Part shown: positions 1 through 14,200 of the stretch, one piece after another
How the letters are laid out: every line of letters begins with the position of its first letter
Numbering within the stretch: position 1 is the stretch's first letter
Notes under the pieces: model-generated
What the model saw: the letters and a program-made list of their open reading frames with translations, nothing else
Databases searched by the model: none
What the model was told of the DNA's origin: nothing
Assembly (NCBI RefSeq): GCF_964204645.1
Contig: NC_134028.1
Span: 8,783,001 to 8,847,000, forward strand
DNA from: Tubulanus polymorphus
Taxonomy: Eukaryota > Nemertea > Palaeonemertea > Tubulaniformes > Tubulanidae
DNA length: 64,000 bases
Direction of reading: 5' to 3'
Made by a program: the position numbers and the translations under genes

Positions 1-902
1 TGTTTACGTGAGATTCTTTGTTTTATGGAAATCAACCAAATATTCTAGTTTTCACGTGTTATGACAACAGCCTTTCTGTTATCGGAGGACTGTGTCGCTA
101 TAGAGATATTACACAGCGAGTCCCATTAATATCGGATGAACTAAACGGTCAATATATTCAGACACCACGCCCTTATCTATAGTCCAACGAATATAGCTCT
201 CATGATTACCAATCATAACCCTTTAGTAACTATCCGTGGACGTTGCAACATATTTGGGATAATCGGCAACTGGCCTTGGTGCTAGTATTGCGTTATCCAG
301 GGAAGTGTAATGAGATATACTTCCCTACATTATCTAACTGTGTTCTCTACAGAAAATCTCAATAACTGTGAAAAACAAACTAATGGGATTATATATACAC
401 ACGATGGCGTAATGGCATCGACAATATTGTCATCGACCTATATTTATATTCATAGACACCTTATCTTTGTATTCTTGATTTTCTCAAATGAAATAAATGG
501 AAACTCATCTTTTTCACAAATAAATCTGAAATTATTTTGATTCCCGAAATGGTTTTATATGAAACAAAAAAAAATCGTTGCGCATTGGCGAAAAACTACG
601 GTAGAAGCTCAAGACGTTTAGACTCAAATGCTATGGCAAGTCAATGAAACGTCAATTCAAATATATAGACAGTGACATGTCTATGGAGCCAATATTGGAC
701 ATAGGTAATTTATGAATTAAAGGACTATGAAGAGAATATTATAATATTGTGTTTATGCCGTGATAATGAATGATCGCTTTACACCAGAAACTGTCATGCC
801 AGCATCTAAGCTTTGTGATAGGACGTGGTGAACTAATGCTTCGTCATGAATATCGAAGGATTAAGGGTTCATTCGGTCCAGACCCCCGCTTTCCCTGTCG
901 AA

Positions 903-1017
903 ATAGTGATCTTGGCCTTTTTTTCCGTGGCCATTTTTTCCTCGGCCATATTTTCCTAGGCAAATACCTTGGCCATTTTTTCCTGGCCATTTTTCCTTGG
1001 CCATTTTTCCTTGAGGG
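903..1017. repeat. Degenerate tandem repeat, TTGGCCATTTTTCC-type unit
   Basis: Six or so imperfect copies of a 14-18 bp unit with core TTGGCCATTTTTCC. A related stretch in reverse orientation occurs at about 35665-35765 (GGCCAAGG-type units), so this is part of a dispersed repeat. The open frames across it on both strands are low-complexity artefacts. Confidence 0.75.
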
Positions 1018-1669
1018 TTGCATTTCCATTTCTTTATGACCCCCGCCTTCCAATATCCCTAGATACGCTGCTGTTGTGACAGACGCCACGTGTTAATCAC
1101 ACTCAATTTGTAATGACGCAAATACAATTCAGAAACTATAAGATATTCTATTCAATGATTGGTTTCTTGTATTTCGACGAAGATAGACCCATATCATTAA
1201 GTTATTTTGATTCTGAATTTAAAAGTCTTGCGCCACACCCTTGTATGCTTCCTGGAAATGACAGTATTTAAACTATCCCAATTAGAACTGACAACGGATA
1301 ATTCTTTCGTCCATCTCGGAGACTCTATTGAAGGGTGAATTTTATTGTATTTTGGTGGAGATAGGTCCATGTATCGTTCAGAACCAAAGTAAATTTCATG
1401 TCAGAATTCGAGCAATTTCTACTGTCGTTATCAAGTCGTATTCAAGTTGTTACTATTGACCTAAGAAGGTACACGGTAATAATGCCAGAAGTAAAAATGC
1501 CAGGAGGTGTAAAAATGCCCTAATCGATATAGAATGAACATCTTACAGACGATACTATTATCGGATCGCCGAGATCTTAGAACATCTACCGCTTACGGTG
1601 ACGTCGGATGATATCAAACATATTAGATATTTTTATTTTATGGAAAGTGGGCAGCTAAGACATATTCAT

Positions 1670-1764
1670 AATAATTCCTACAACAACTGCTTTCGTTCCC
1701 TATGTGACCATTGATTATTCCTCTTCATACAGTTGACTGTGTAACAGCTTCGATCTACTATACG

Positions 1765-1797
<33 letters not shown>

Positions 1798-2273
1798 ATA
1801 CGCCTGTCTTTCTGTTTTTCTGAGAAGAGCAGTTTTTGAAATGATTGGTAAAATCTGTTGCATTGACACTTCTATTCTCCGGTGGCTGATTGATAGCATC
1901 GATTTATCGATCGCACATTCGTTCGATAGTTGACCTGAAATATGATATATTCTCGAGTAAGAAATATCGACGGATTCTTTTTTTTGAAACGAAATTTACT
2001 TATCGAGTCAGAATATGAAACACTCAACCGAAAAATCGTCTAAGACGAAAAATCGATAAAGACGTAGAACTCTTCAATCAGTGCCAAACAACATAATATT
2101 TTATTTCATTAAGATATTCTATTATTGAACTTTCGTAGCTTTTTCTGTGAGCAGACCCGACACGGCCAAGGATAATGTAATGGTATATGTATAATATATG
2201 GCTTATATGGGAAACTCCAATCATGCAGCATCTTGTGTATCATTTTAAATATTTTTTATCGAAGTATTGATTT
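1670..2273 (+). repeat. Dispersed 0.6-kb direct repeat, copy 1
   Basis: Closely matches 41764-42346 in the same orientation, apart from small indels such as a (TA)n tract present only here. Homology stops at about 2273, only a few bases from where homology between the two large arms begins (2279). This is therefore a shared rearrangement boundary. No coding potential is recognised. Confidence 0.85.
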
Positions 2274-3325
2274 GTATTGGTGAGATGATATGATCAGTTA
2301 GTAATTAGCCGGACAACCGTGAGAACACCTGACAATTGATTCTGCAACAATATCATATTATCTCATCGAAGTACTTGCCTGATAGTTGGTAGCACCTGAT
2401 AAGGAGTGGTGGCAATAATGACATTTGTCAGTCACCTGCATATATATATCCTGATCTATTCAATTCACGGATTTTGATTTATGTCAATAACCTAACAATT
2501 AATACCGATATATAGACGCGAGAGTTTTGATTCAAAATCAATTTTGTAAAACCCATGAAGAGCTAATGAGAATATTTTTCGAACCCGCCTAAATTCAACC
2601 TAAGCCAGACCCGAGCCGAGCGTTTTTGAGGGGCAGTTCCATTTCAAGAAAAGGACACATTTTCAATGTGAAAAATGGCACTTTCCTATTGATAAATGAC
2701 AGATCTTGAATATGATTTTTGAGTCTGAATGAATCGTTTGAGAATGGATTACTTATGATCTTCGAAAGATAAAACTAGATAATTGTATCCAAATTTAAAA
2801 AAATCTTGACCCGAATTTTTTCATGCTGAGTTTTTGAAGGGCACTTTAAAGATTTTAGTGGTTTGTTTGCTACTCCCAAACCCCACTTGGCACGGACCTG
2901 GCATTGAAAAAAAGAACAATGGCATAAAAGATTTACATGCTTTGACAAGTTTTTCCATTAGAAGATGCTGTATCATCATTTGACATTTCTCTTCTTCAGC
3001 AAAGTGTCTGGTGGTGTATAACTAACTGCATTCTCGTTGTGACACTCGCTGATGATTTAACCGGTGTATAATTTGATATATCGGCAATATTAGCGCTTAG
3101 TGATTTATCGGGTCCGCAAAATTGGGAACGAATCGGCGATTTATTGAAGTCACACAGTTGAACGGATATTCTGCGCGGAATTCTTTCACATCGCAACAAA
3201 TCGTTGTTTCGTGCCTTTTACGTTTTCGAAATCTCTGGCGTAAATTCTCCTAGTTTTTGATGAAAATAACGATATTTCAAGAATTCGAATTAGATTAGAA
3301 GACGTTTTCCTCTTTCTTTTCTTAG

Positions 3326-5290
3326 GAGCAGCAGAAGAAATATATGGCCGGCCATAAGTACCACCATCACACGCGAGACAAAGCCCAGCAGACGCTGAAA
3401 AAATACCAGAAGAAAAACAAACACAAAGGTTTAATGGATGCAAAAGAGATTCAAGTGCGTTCTACTGTTAATTTTCTCTTCTTTCGATTAAATAAACAGC
3501 GATATCTAATTTCGTGATTTCCATTCGGCACCTGTAGCAATATCAAGTCTTATGCTATCTTGTGTTAAAAACCTGCATAAATTGATTTCCATTACATGCG
3601 TCATCTGCATAACTATACTTATGACTTGTATGAATGCTGACAAATTTAGTTTTATAATATATGAAATGCTTATTATGAGAACATAGTGATATGAAAATGT
3701 ATCATATACAGTGCTAAAAAGCGCAATAATAATTGAATTGCAAATATTCAATTTCGATTAATTTCAAACTTAAAAAATGATTCGAAAGATTTGTTTTCAA
3801 TGGGATATCCGCACCACTGCTGTGGCAATCGATGATTCCATGTATGGCAGGCGAGGATCCGCCATGTGTCGCTAGTAGATAGTCGGTCTTACGCATTCGA
3901 TTTCTTCAATACAATTAAAACTGAATGAAATTTTCTCTTGAATGAATCAATTATTTAAGAAAACTATTCCGATATCCGAGTAGAAGCATGAATATATTGT
4001 ATATTCGGTTGGTGCTGTGATAATGTATGGATTCAGGAGTCTAGTAATCCGGTTAATAGTTCATTGATAATGGAACTAATTTTGATATTGGAAGACTTAC
4101 TGCTCGTCACGCCATCTGGTGGGATAGCCGGCGTTTCGGGTTCCCCTTTCTGAATTGTCATGACTGCATGCACGTTTTTCGCCGGTTTCATGTTTTCAAT
4201 GCGTCTGATCGCGATCACAAACGCATATATTGAACTGTTCATCTTCGTTTCAGCAACAGCAAATCGTACAGGAAAGACAAGTGAAGTTAGAAGATTTCAG
4301 AGCTGATGGTCTGAAATTGGTTAGTACCGTGAGTGAAACATCTGTGTAAATAATAAGCGTCAGTTGAGATACAGCTGATGATAATTGGCCACTGAGATCT
4401 CATTAGCTAATTACATTACCAATCACTTATGCGTTCATTTAATGATGGGCCCTCGTGGTGGACGCGATTTAACATGATGTTTCGACGAGTTTCATCTTGG
4501 AATGATAATTATTTATTCCACCAGCCAGTCGAGCGGCATCAGCTTTAAAAATATACAATTATATAGGAAGGGTTGAATACATAAAGCCTAGCGCACGCTG
4601 CCAAATATTACGAACAAATTTCAGGTGCCTGACCTAAAAAATGGCTCGGCATGACTGCTTAGAGGTTTTCTTATCATTACAAATTAATTTCAATGGTATT
4701 TCGGAAATATTTTAGCCTAATAACATGGTAGAGATTTGTTATGTGGTTTGAACTCTGGTTGACCTCTTTGGGACGGTCCCTGATATGACCACAGGGTCTG
4801 AATTTCGAAAAAATTGATTGTTGTATAATTCTTTCGAATACCTCTCAGAGATACAGTTTTACTGGTTTCCCATTATAACGTGTGTTGTGAATTATTCAAA
4901 TAGGAAACCATCAAAATTACCGAAACAGATCATATTAAATTTGACAGGGAATACAAAATGGCAGGGAAAGAGTTAACGGCAACATGGTAAAAATTTGCTT
5001 TATTTTCTATAAAGGCGTTACTGGAAGAAAGGAAGCGTTATTGTTATCTATTGGAGAGAATTTGTTGCGTGACGAGGAGTTGTCAAAATCAACACGAACG
5101 GGTAAGTGGAGCGGGCCGAAAACATATGAAAAAATAATAAAGAAAAGAAAGCTTTTGTTGGAAGACGTTAAAATGTGTGATTTTATTCTACTGGTTCCAG
5201 GCTGCTGAAATATTATCCGAGAAAATTCATTCGTGGAATATGATGTCAAAGAATGCTCACATTCTACCAGATACTTCATTGGGTTTACTG
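3326..5290 (+). CDS. I-BAR (IMD) exons of the BAIAP2-like gene
   Basis: Four exons (3326-3454, 4254-4319, 5015-5101, 5201-5290; 43, 22, 29 and 30 codons, all phase 0) encode the C-terminal half of an I-BAR helical bundle. Diagnostic segments are a lysine-rich stretch reading LKKYQKKNKHK, then VKLEDFRADGLKL, then ALLEERKRYCYLLER. The last matches the family's ALxEERRRYCFLVE helix. The longest open frame over 4984-5208 is a different, non-coding frame. Introns 1-3 are about 800, 700 and 100 nt. The first helices must be encoded upstream of this exon. Confidence 0.88.
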
Positions 5291-8200
5291 GTACGCTTAT
5301 TAATTCGGCTTAAATCGTACATGAAGGCCTAGAATGCGCAACAGCTTCAGCCTTGATTACAATCTAGAAACAAAAGAGAGATCGTTGATGCTGAAAAACG
5401 CCGCAAGGAAGACCTGGAGCCGGTTAAAACGTTTGTTGAGGGGGTTATTTAAGAGCTTATCGTGTTGTTATTAATGACCAAATGGTGCAAGAACATTTTT
5501 GGTGAAAATTATGATAATGTGGCTGTTAATCAGGGAAGGACGTGGCCTCATATAGCTGTCAGATAGCTTTGAAAGAATTTGGGAGAGGGGCGATTGAATT
5601 CATCTCTGCGTTAATTGAAGATGATTTACATAAAAAGACCAACGGCATGTTGTAAAGAGAAATTTGTATTTTGTCCCTTAACATTCTACAACATGAGCAT
5701 TTTCATTTGAATCATTTGAACTGATGATTTCTGATGCCATTTCGGAATGAAACCAGGTACCTCTATACGCTTCGTTAACTCTTAGACAGCTGGTCCTTCG
5801 TTGTTATACGTTACTTTCGCCATCTCCCGCGTGATCTTTAGCCAGATGACCTGCGTTATCTCCTGTAGATGGTTATCAGCAAAATGATTTTCAATTTCGT
5901 TTTTTATCTCACAGACCTGGGCAAATGTTGATGACGACAACAACGGCAAAGATAGAATGACACCAGAGGGCAGTTTATATAACCATAGATCTCACGAGTA
6001 TCAAAGTTACGCGGCTACTAGTCTCGTCTCAGGTAAACTCCCAAACAAATTCCTCAGAACTTAATTCCAGCATATTGCTTTCCAATTGATATGGTCTAGA
6101 AATGCCAGGGAAGCCCGTGCCATACATACCACTTACGTAGGATGATTGCCGACTTTGATATATATATCCGCAGGCGCAAGTCGCGGTGTATAATTGTTAG
6201 CTTTTACTTGAGAATCAGTTTAAGTTTGAACTGAATGTGACTTATTCTCGTAATTCAAATTCTATGAAGACTAAATGACCATGTTCTTTATGTGTAGCGA
6301 GGTCTCATAGTGAATCTTCTAAAGGTAAGGTCAAATTGTCGAGATTTATAACCGACACGATATAGTACGAGTGATTTGCATGTAGAAAATGATATTCACA
6401 TTATCCATTTTCCGATAGATTCATATACAGTTACATATTCATATTCAGTTTTCCATTTCACTGTGTGAATGTAATGTTTGCTTTGAATTTTCTATATTAT
6501 GAGTGACCTAGAAAACGTAAAGTGAGAAAATGATCGTTTTTACCATACCTCCAGGAGTGGAGCTAGGGGGAAAAGAGCTGCACTATTTTCTTTTAAAGTT
6601 CCCATTGAAAGTGGTACTGGTTTTTAAGCTGTGATTTATTTCACAAAAGAAAGAAAATGTTGATATATAGAGAATAACACGCTATAATATAACGAAAGAT
6701 TTTGTCCGAAAAGTATCATTTAAGTTAATTAATGTTTTGATTCGACATTTCGGATATAGTCAAAATGTCGAATCAATAGATTATTAGCTTAAGGAAATTT
6801 TTGGGACTTTATATTTCGTTATATTATGTGGGATTCTCTATATATCGTTACAACACGAGCATAGTGTTTCATCAATGGTTTTAAAGCTGACAAGGCTAGG
6901 AATGAGGGACATTATATCTGATGAAGGCACGGCCTTGGCAATTTGCGAGTTACATTCGGTTCCCCCTAAAATCTACCCTTGAAATGCATGAGCCGTTGTG
7001 AGCCGCTTCAAATTAACAACTCTTCATTTACTAGATGATTATTACGAGGAGGATGACGATGATTTTGATTATGATGACGATGAATTTGATACTGTCTCTG
7101 ACCCAGGTAGCCTTTAAGTTGAGAACTCTCTGAGTGTTTGGTTATGGTTCCCGAAACCTTTCCCATCCTCTGTAGTAACCTGGTGAAGCGGTATCTGTGA
7201 TCCCTTTACAACGGATTCGAACCTGAGGACATCGCGAAATAAATCGTGGCATCAGGCTCGATGGATTTCCCTATAAAGAACCTAATGACGACTCAAACCT
7301 GAACATATGTTAGGCTATGGTCTAACGTTGTTCGGTTTCGAGTTTGGAATTCTTGAGTTGTTAAATGATTTTTGCGAGCCCATACACATTAGATATGAGA
7401 CAAATCGTCTCTTATTCATACCAGCGGATAGTGGGTGACGGTTTTGTATTTGTGTGGTTAATTTCTTCAGGTGATTCTGTTGACGGTATGTTTTTTGAAT
7501 GAAGGTAGAATCATTTTACTCATCGGTGCAGGCTTTCGTGTCATCATTTAGAGCGTCTTTTAACATATTAATGGTACTAATATGTATAATAAATTTTTGA
7601 GTTAACTTATTAATTTCTAACTACGAAATGTCTATACATAATCTTTACTAAATTGATGAGTAAATGTAATAATACCACTAATTATAATTGAATTATTATT
7701 ACTAATTCTTATTGAATGATTTTGATTATCGCTGAATTTCAACATTTCAACATTTCTTCTTATTCTTTGCCTATATTTTCTATATCTATTATAAATGTTT
7801 GGTTTTGGGAAATTTTACATTCTGAAAGCGGAACATTTATTATTTCTCTCTTATTGTGAGAAGTGACAAAAAAGAGAAACTTCCCCTGAAAATCTAAGTA
7901 TTTTGTATATATACATTGTCCATTAAAAATCGAGGAATAAATCATTGATTCACGAACTGAATTTTAGCGGTTGAATTTGATTCAAAACCAGGCGGCTATG
8001 AACGGTAATTCTTTAAAGCCGTCAAATTCTCAGAAGGTAAAAAAAGACGGTGGATCTGAACGTACTGATAGGTAGCAGTTGAAGAATGAACTTTGCTAAG
8101 GGGGTTATCTGTCTTTTTAAACCTTTCGATGTTTACTAGATACTACGCGTTTCATCTTTTTTTTCTTTACGAATAACGTTTAGGTAACGCCACGTTGCCT

Positions 8201-11200
8201 CGGTCTATCACTGTCCCGTCGCCTTTCGCTTCTAAAGGCCGACCTCAGGCCAGAGCGCTGTATACCCACGTAGCCAACGGGGATCATCAGTTGAGTTTTT
8301 CCGAAGGTGATATAATAACGATGATCGGTGAACGAAAGGATGGTTGGCAGTACGGCGAGAACACGCGCAGTAATCGAATGGGCTGGTTCCCAATATCGTT
8401 CACGGAAACTATCGACCCCAATCAGTCAACCTTGCTTCACCACCACGATCAACACAACGGAACCATTCAGCAAAAGTAAGAACGCCATTTATACACTTTT
8501 TGTTTATGGTTGTAATATATTGCAGATTTATGTACATCAAGGGCGGAGACGGAATTTTTGGAAGGTGGGGACCAGGGTAATCGCGAAAAGGGCTCAAAAG
8601 TATTCACGAAATGCATCCCAACGCAGCGAGTGCCGAAGGCGTGAAGCCATCAAAGGGGGTTCTTGGGGGCCACCCCAAAATATTTTGAATGTTTGGTCTT
8701 CCCCAAGGCTAATTGATGGCTGTCATGAGGGAATAGTTCGTATTTCTTTATAAAATGAAAAAAAGATATTTCCTAAAAATGTTGAGGTCACCTCAAAAGA
8801 TTTAGAGGGGACTAGTCCCCCTGGTACCCCCTGGATCCACCCTTGTACATAATATATCATAATTTTTTTTTGAAATTAGTATGTGAGGTATCGAGTGAAT
8901 ATGAAAATAAGAGCAGTTTGTTCATTCATTTCACCGAAACCTTTACAAAAAAATGAAAAATTCCCCGAGTGATAATAGCAGACTCACAGTTACATCGCCC
9001 TCGATAGTCGATAAAAGTCAAATAAATGTCCAATCATCTCGAGGTAGACGTACATTCCGAATTGCTTTACCGGGGCAATTTATCGGAATTATGGTTGTTA
9101 TATGCAGTTTTATTTTTAATTCCAGTGGTTACAACCACCAGCGAGTAAAGAGTATGGGCGATTTAGTAGATATGCAACAGGCTATTGAACCGTCATACCG
9201 GGAACACGTGATAAACAACAGATATCATCATACACAAGACGCTGTGATACAGTACGCATCTCCCGTAAGTATCTTCAACAAAAAAATGTTATTGTATTTT
9301 TTTATTTAAATCAATTTGTATCATACATCGCTGTCCTCCTGTGGCCAAACGCTCATATAGTTGGTTATTAAGTCAACCGTTGAATAAATACCGTGCTATC
9401 AACGTTGTTTTGATTGTCACACTTTTTCAATTATATCCACTTGAGTAAATGAACTCTCAAGCGATCTTTGAGCGACTAGAAAACGAGCCAGTTACATAGT
9501 TGTTAGCAAATATGTTTCTAAATTCTCACCCGCAACAACTGGTACAGGCCATCCCTGTCTCTGGAAGCTTTTCTCTCGTTCATCAGTTGTATGTATATTT
9601 GACACCATACTGACATTGTGTATCTTTTATTATGAATTTTTATTTATAAACAGTCTCATAATTCAAATATTGAGAAATCTCGTAGTCTTCCCCCAGAAAA
9701 GGTAATAGTTCTCTCAACATTTATTATTAGTAATTAATGTGCCAAGGCATGGTAGCTTTCGTTCCTCATATTTTAGAAGACTCCGCTGTTCGGAATATAC
9801 CCGTACTCTATGGGTTTAGGGTTTAGTTCATTTTCTCTATTTCTCTATTTCTGCTTGTGGAAACGAAGTAACAGCATGCTATTTTCATGAGAATAGGGTT
9901 ATAATTCTTATCGTTTATTTCACTATCTTTCATAACGCAACGATGCCTTTTTATAGACCTCGCATCGACTTATTAACCAGGAAAATGTTTTACGCACGTT
10001 TAGAATCATTGTATGTTCATGGAACGAAGATGCTTTCGTTTCCATAGACAAGTGACTGGCTACATTTAGAAAAAAAATCCAAAATTAGGAAGAAAATCTA
10101 AGAGAGCATTGACGTTTGAAATCAGTTTTGAAAATTCATTTCTTTAACCAACCTTTAACTGGGGAGGCAAGCCGAAAAGCACCAGATGTTCTACGGTAGA
10201 ACCCTTTGCTCTAAGAGTGTCGTTTTTATTCGTAATTGTGTGTTTTATATTTAATGACGATACCTGTTAAAAAAAACGTTTTTGATGGATTCTCGAACGA
10301 TTCGTATTAAGTTGTTCATATTTCTTTTAAAAAAGAACATCACACTCAGACATGGTGGAACATATAATTAGATAAAATCCACTATGTACCTCCCCTGTAA
10401 TATACACCTCGCTTTTAGTCATGATCTCACACCTGACGATGATCTCTAGGGTGTCTTTTGATTTTATGATAGAATAAATTCTAGTAGGTATTTTTCTTAT
10501 TAAGAATATCGCAGTCATATCTTTTCATATAATGTAGTTTTCAAATCTACTATGGAGCTTTGGTGATTTGTCTTTCTGGTGAAGGCTTTCTGTTTTCTTT
10601 TTTCTTGTATATATAGCAACACCGTCCCGCGTCGAGCTTAAAAAACTCGTGGATACACGATTACCCTCCTAACCCGTATAGTATGCAGACACACCGGCCT
10701 TTCACGATTTATGAAGAAAATCAGCATTTCATACCCGTAAGAGACGACCAGGTAATCTATTCAACGCGCAACAGCTATATTACCTGGGTGCCGTACATTC
10801 CATGGTAACCTCTGATCCTGCCGGGCGAAGAACTGTTAATCCTAAGGCAGTTAGTTTTTCGATTGAATGCATTCTGATTGACGAAAGCAAATTCAGAATC
10901 GAGTGAATTGTGAATTATGTTTTCTAGCGAATATGTGAATTGTGTTTTCTAAAATATAGTGTATTTTCTGAATTATGTTTTCTGCATATCATAACGTATT
11001 CCGATCGAAGCGCCCTGAATTTGTTCTATGAAAATAACTGCTATAGTTTGTCGTAACAGCTTGAATATCATCGCAAATGAATTCGATTTTCTTTGTCATA
11101 TTATACATGATTGTTTTGAATTCATTCCCGTTTTTGCTATACGGTTTCTAATTCGTTTTATTTACAGTTTCGCGGCCAGAAGTCACTGCCCGATCTACGC

Positions 11201-14200
11201 ACCAATGAACGGTCGCAGGTGCCGCCGCCGCCTCCCGTTTTACCTCCGCCACCTGTGAACCAGAATTCTCCATTCAGACCGATAAACCAACCCCCTAGCA
11301 ACGCTCATATACCCCCTCCGCCGCCGTTACCAGGCAACAACGTCGGTAACAATAACTTGAACGTGCCCGGCAACCGCAACAGTTTCGCTTCGAGTCTCGG
11401 CAATCCGAACCACGATTCCATGCGTAGTTACCGCAGCGATGCTACGGGTAATTTCACGATGAGAGCGGGAGGTTATGTAGGCGATGGCGCGCCTCATCCG
11501 CCACCAGCGCCGCCACCGATCTACAATCAAAGATCACCGTCTCATCAACATCCAGGTGGCGCCACAAGTCCAGTACATTCGGAATCGGACTCCAGTGAAA
11601 AGTAAGCAAATCAACTATATATTTACTGCATCCTCGCTTGCCAGGAGCCAGTTGCTCAAAAGTTCGAGTTAACCACTGCATAGTTGACATAGTTGAATTG
11701 AATTGAATTTTCATTTTGCAAAATAAATTGTTACATAATTACAGGATAGTAGGATGAAATTACAATATGCACATACCATATACACACATAAATATATACA
11801 TATCATACAACATATAATAGATGTAACAATATAGATTACGGAGTAAGGAGAAGCTAAAAGCTTATACGGGTCCTTATCCCTCTAAATACGAACACGCCGC
11901 ACACACACACACCACATACTCACAAACATACACCATGCTGACGTTACAAAGCAAGAAAAGGGGAAAGGAATGAACAAAAGGAAAAAGGCGTGCACGCAGA
12001 TCTAATAATTTGAAAGAATGCGAGTTTTGATACCTTCTGAGAATGATTTAGCAGTTCTTAAAGATTTGATTTTATTCGGCAATCCGTTCCAAAGTTTCGC
12101 CCCTTGAAGTTTTAGTGACAATTAAAAGTTCATTGTTACTATGGCGGTAGTTATCCACCGGTTATCTTTAAGCATCTTTTGAGCAACTGGCCCCAGTTTC
12201 ACAAAAGAAGTTTATCTCAAATTTTTGGTGTAATCGCTATTGGTTACTTCATTTTTCAATGAGGACAGCAATTCAACTCAACCGCTTTTTGGCTTACACA
12301 TTTTCGTGAAACTGGGCCCTTGGTTTGATTACTTCCCGCTGAAACTCATGCCGCCAACACAAACCCTCGGTGGGCAACAGTCAGACCCTGGCAAGCGAGG
12401 ATGCGTTCAAAACAGGTCATTGGTGTATTCGTTTTGTTTGAAAATCTTTTCTCCGTTGGATAGGAAAACAATGTCAAAGCCACATAGCTGCCCGGAAAAA
12501 CTATACGAAGATGTGTTAGTTCGAATTCCGCCAAACGAACTGAACCAGTACGTCCAGAAACGGTCTCCTAGCAATACGCCTAGACCGCCGTCTTATTCGA
12601 GATCATTTTCTGATTCTAAGCACACAGTTATTTATTAAATAGATAGATGATCTAGGATTAATATGTAATGTGGGTGGAATTAAAAACCACGCGACGGCAT
12701 TTACACGATACGATGATCTCATGACGTTTATATCGAAACCGGGAAAGTCAACGACGTTCAATTTCAAATTTGTCGTGACTTAAATCGTTGTTTTTTCAGA
12801 ACTTTTATTTCATGTAGATTGTATGTTTGTTTTCTTTCATCATACGCTTCTTCCCAGTCAGTGAAGCATGTCTTTTTTTCGTTGCAGGTTTATTTACATT
12901 GACGTGCGCGCATGATGTTTTTTGATTTACAGATTCCTTATCTATCTGATTTGTTTATTATTTCTTTTTTTGTTGAAAAAAGCGTCTTCGTAATTTGTTG
13001 ATTTTCGTTTTCGATTTCGTTGCTTTTTTCAGAAATAACCCGTTCGCTAACGTACGCTTACGTAAAACTACTAACGTCAAAGATCGCTCGGCTCCGCTAA
13101 TAAGGTAACGGCGTTACCACAAACGTGTTTGCACTCACGTCTGCAGTAACCTCTCGCCAACCACACGACCCGTGTCCAGGACACCATTGTCAGGTCCGGC
13201 CCCGGCACCCCACGCCGCTCTCAGACTATAGCACAACCTTCAAAATCCATTTTACGAGCAGAATGCATACGCGTTTGATACAATATTTTCGAAAAACACG
13301 TTTGTCCTAGTATTTCTGTCGTTATTTGGATCTTGAAAATTAGTTGCTGCTTGTAGATTACATTATTTTTCTATTAGAATCGGTCACAATTTGGTAATTT
13401 TTAGTCTCGTTGAGAACTGACGCTAGACAAACTATCAACTATTAACATGGGTCCAGCTGCGCAGTCGTGACTTAGACTAACCAGTAAAACCGGGCGAACA
13501 CCATCTTTAGTTCTATAGCCAATCTAACAACTTAAGATCAGTCTTAAGATTTCTATAGCCTATATTTAACAACAGTCCGAAGATTTGGGACCACTTCTAG
13601 ACTTAAGTCACGACTGTGCAACTGGGCCCACGGTATACTGTTTGTTTTTGGTTGCTTTACGCCAAAATAAGAAACTTAAACCCAACTGTTGTGGGTTAGA
13701 GTTAACTCTTTAGTTGACGTTTCAAATTGATTTTCAAATACTAGATCTATAATAGAAATTCCGTGTATTTAAATCTAGAGTGAGTCAAATATATCCCAGA
13801 ACGGGTAGTAGAATTGGATCCAGTCAGAGAGAAGCTTTATCGTATGTAGCCGAAAAAACATCGATTTCAATGGACAAATTCTCTCATGACACTTATTTTC
13901 ATTATTGCTGTTATAAATAAATCTGATCGTTCATCTACAGAAACTGAACTAGGACATTAAATCATTTCCGTCAGAAATGACGAATATTAAAAATGAAATG
14001 TCCTGAACATTGTTTATTGAAATATGAAATTGTAGATTTCACGCTGCTTGATGATCAGTTGTTAAACCACAAATAGAGGGTTTGGTTCCGATGTTTAACT
14101 ACAATACCGAGACGAGGGCGGGTTTTAGTTTACATCTAGAGCCAAGGCATCTTAAAGAGTAAATCATTGCCGCAGCCTGATTTAAGTCCTGTCTGCGGAA

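Larger units (their letters stand above)
1..2278. other. Flank left of the inverted duplication, no gene recognised
   Basis: I find no convincing coding exon on either strand here. The stretch lies upstream of the first visible BAIAP2-like exon, so missing 5' exons could be hidden in it or lie outside the window. It contains a short tandem array near 0.9-1.0 kb and a 0.6-kb block repeated in the spacer, both listed separately. Confidence 0.5.

Noticed and set aside
4984-5208. Plus-strand open frame of 74 codons
   Set aside because: Wrong frame. The real I-BAR exons (5015-5101 and 5201-5290) use a different frame with splice borders.
8005-8018. A possible 14-nt intron between candidate microexons 7968-8004 and 8019-8036
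   Set aside because: Too short for splicing; the two candidates can only be alternatives to each other.
8328-8753. 141-codon frame over the SH3 exon
   Set aside because: Out of frame with the SH3 domain and runs into a transposon-like element.
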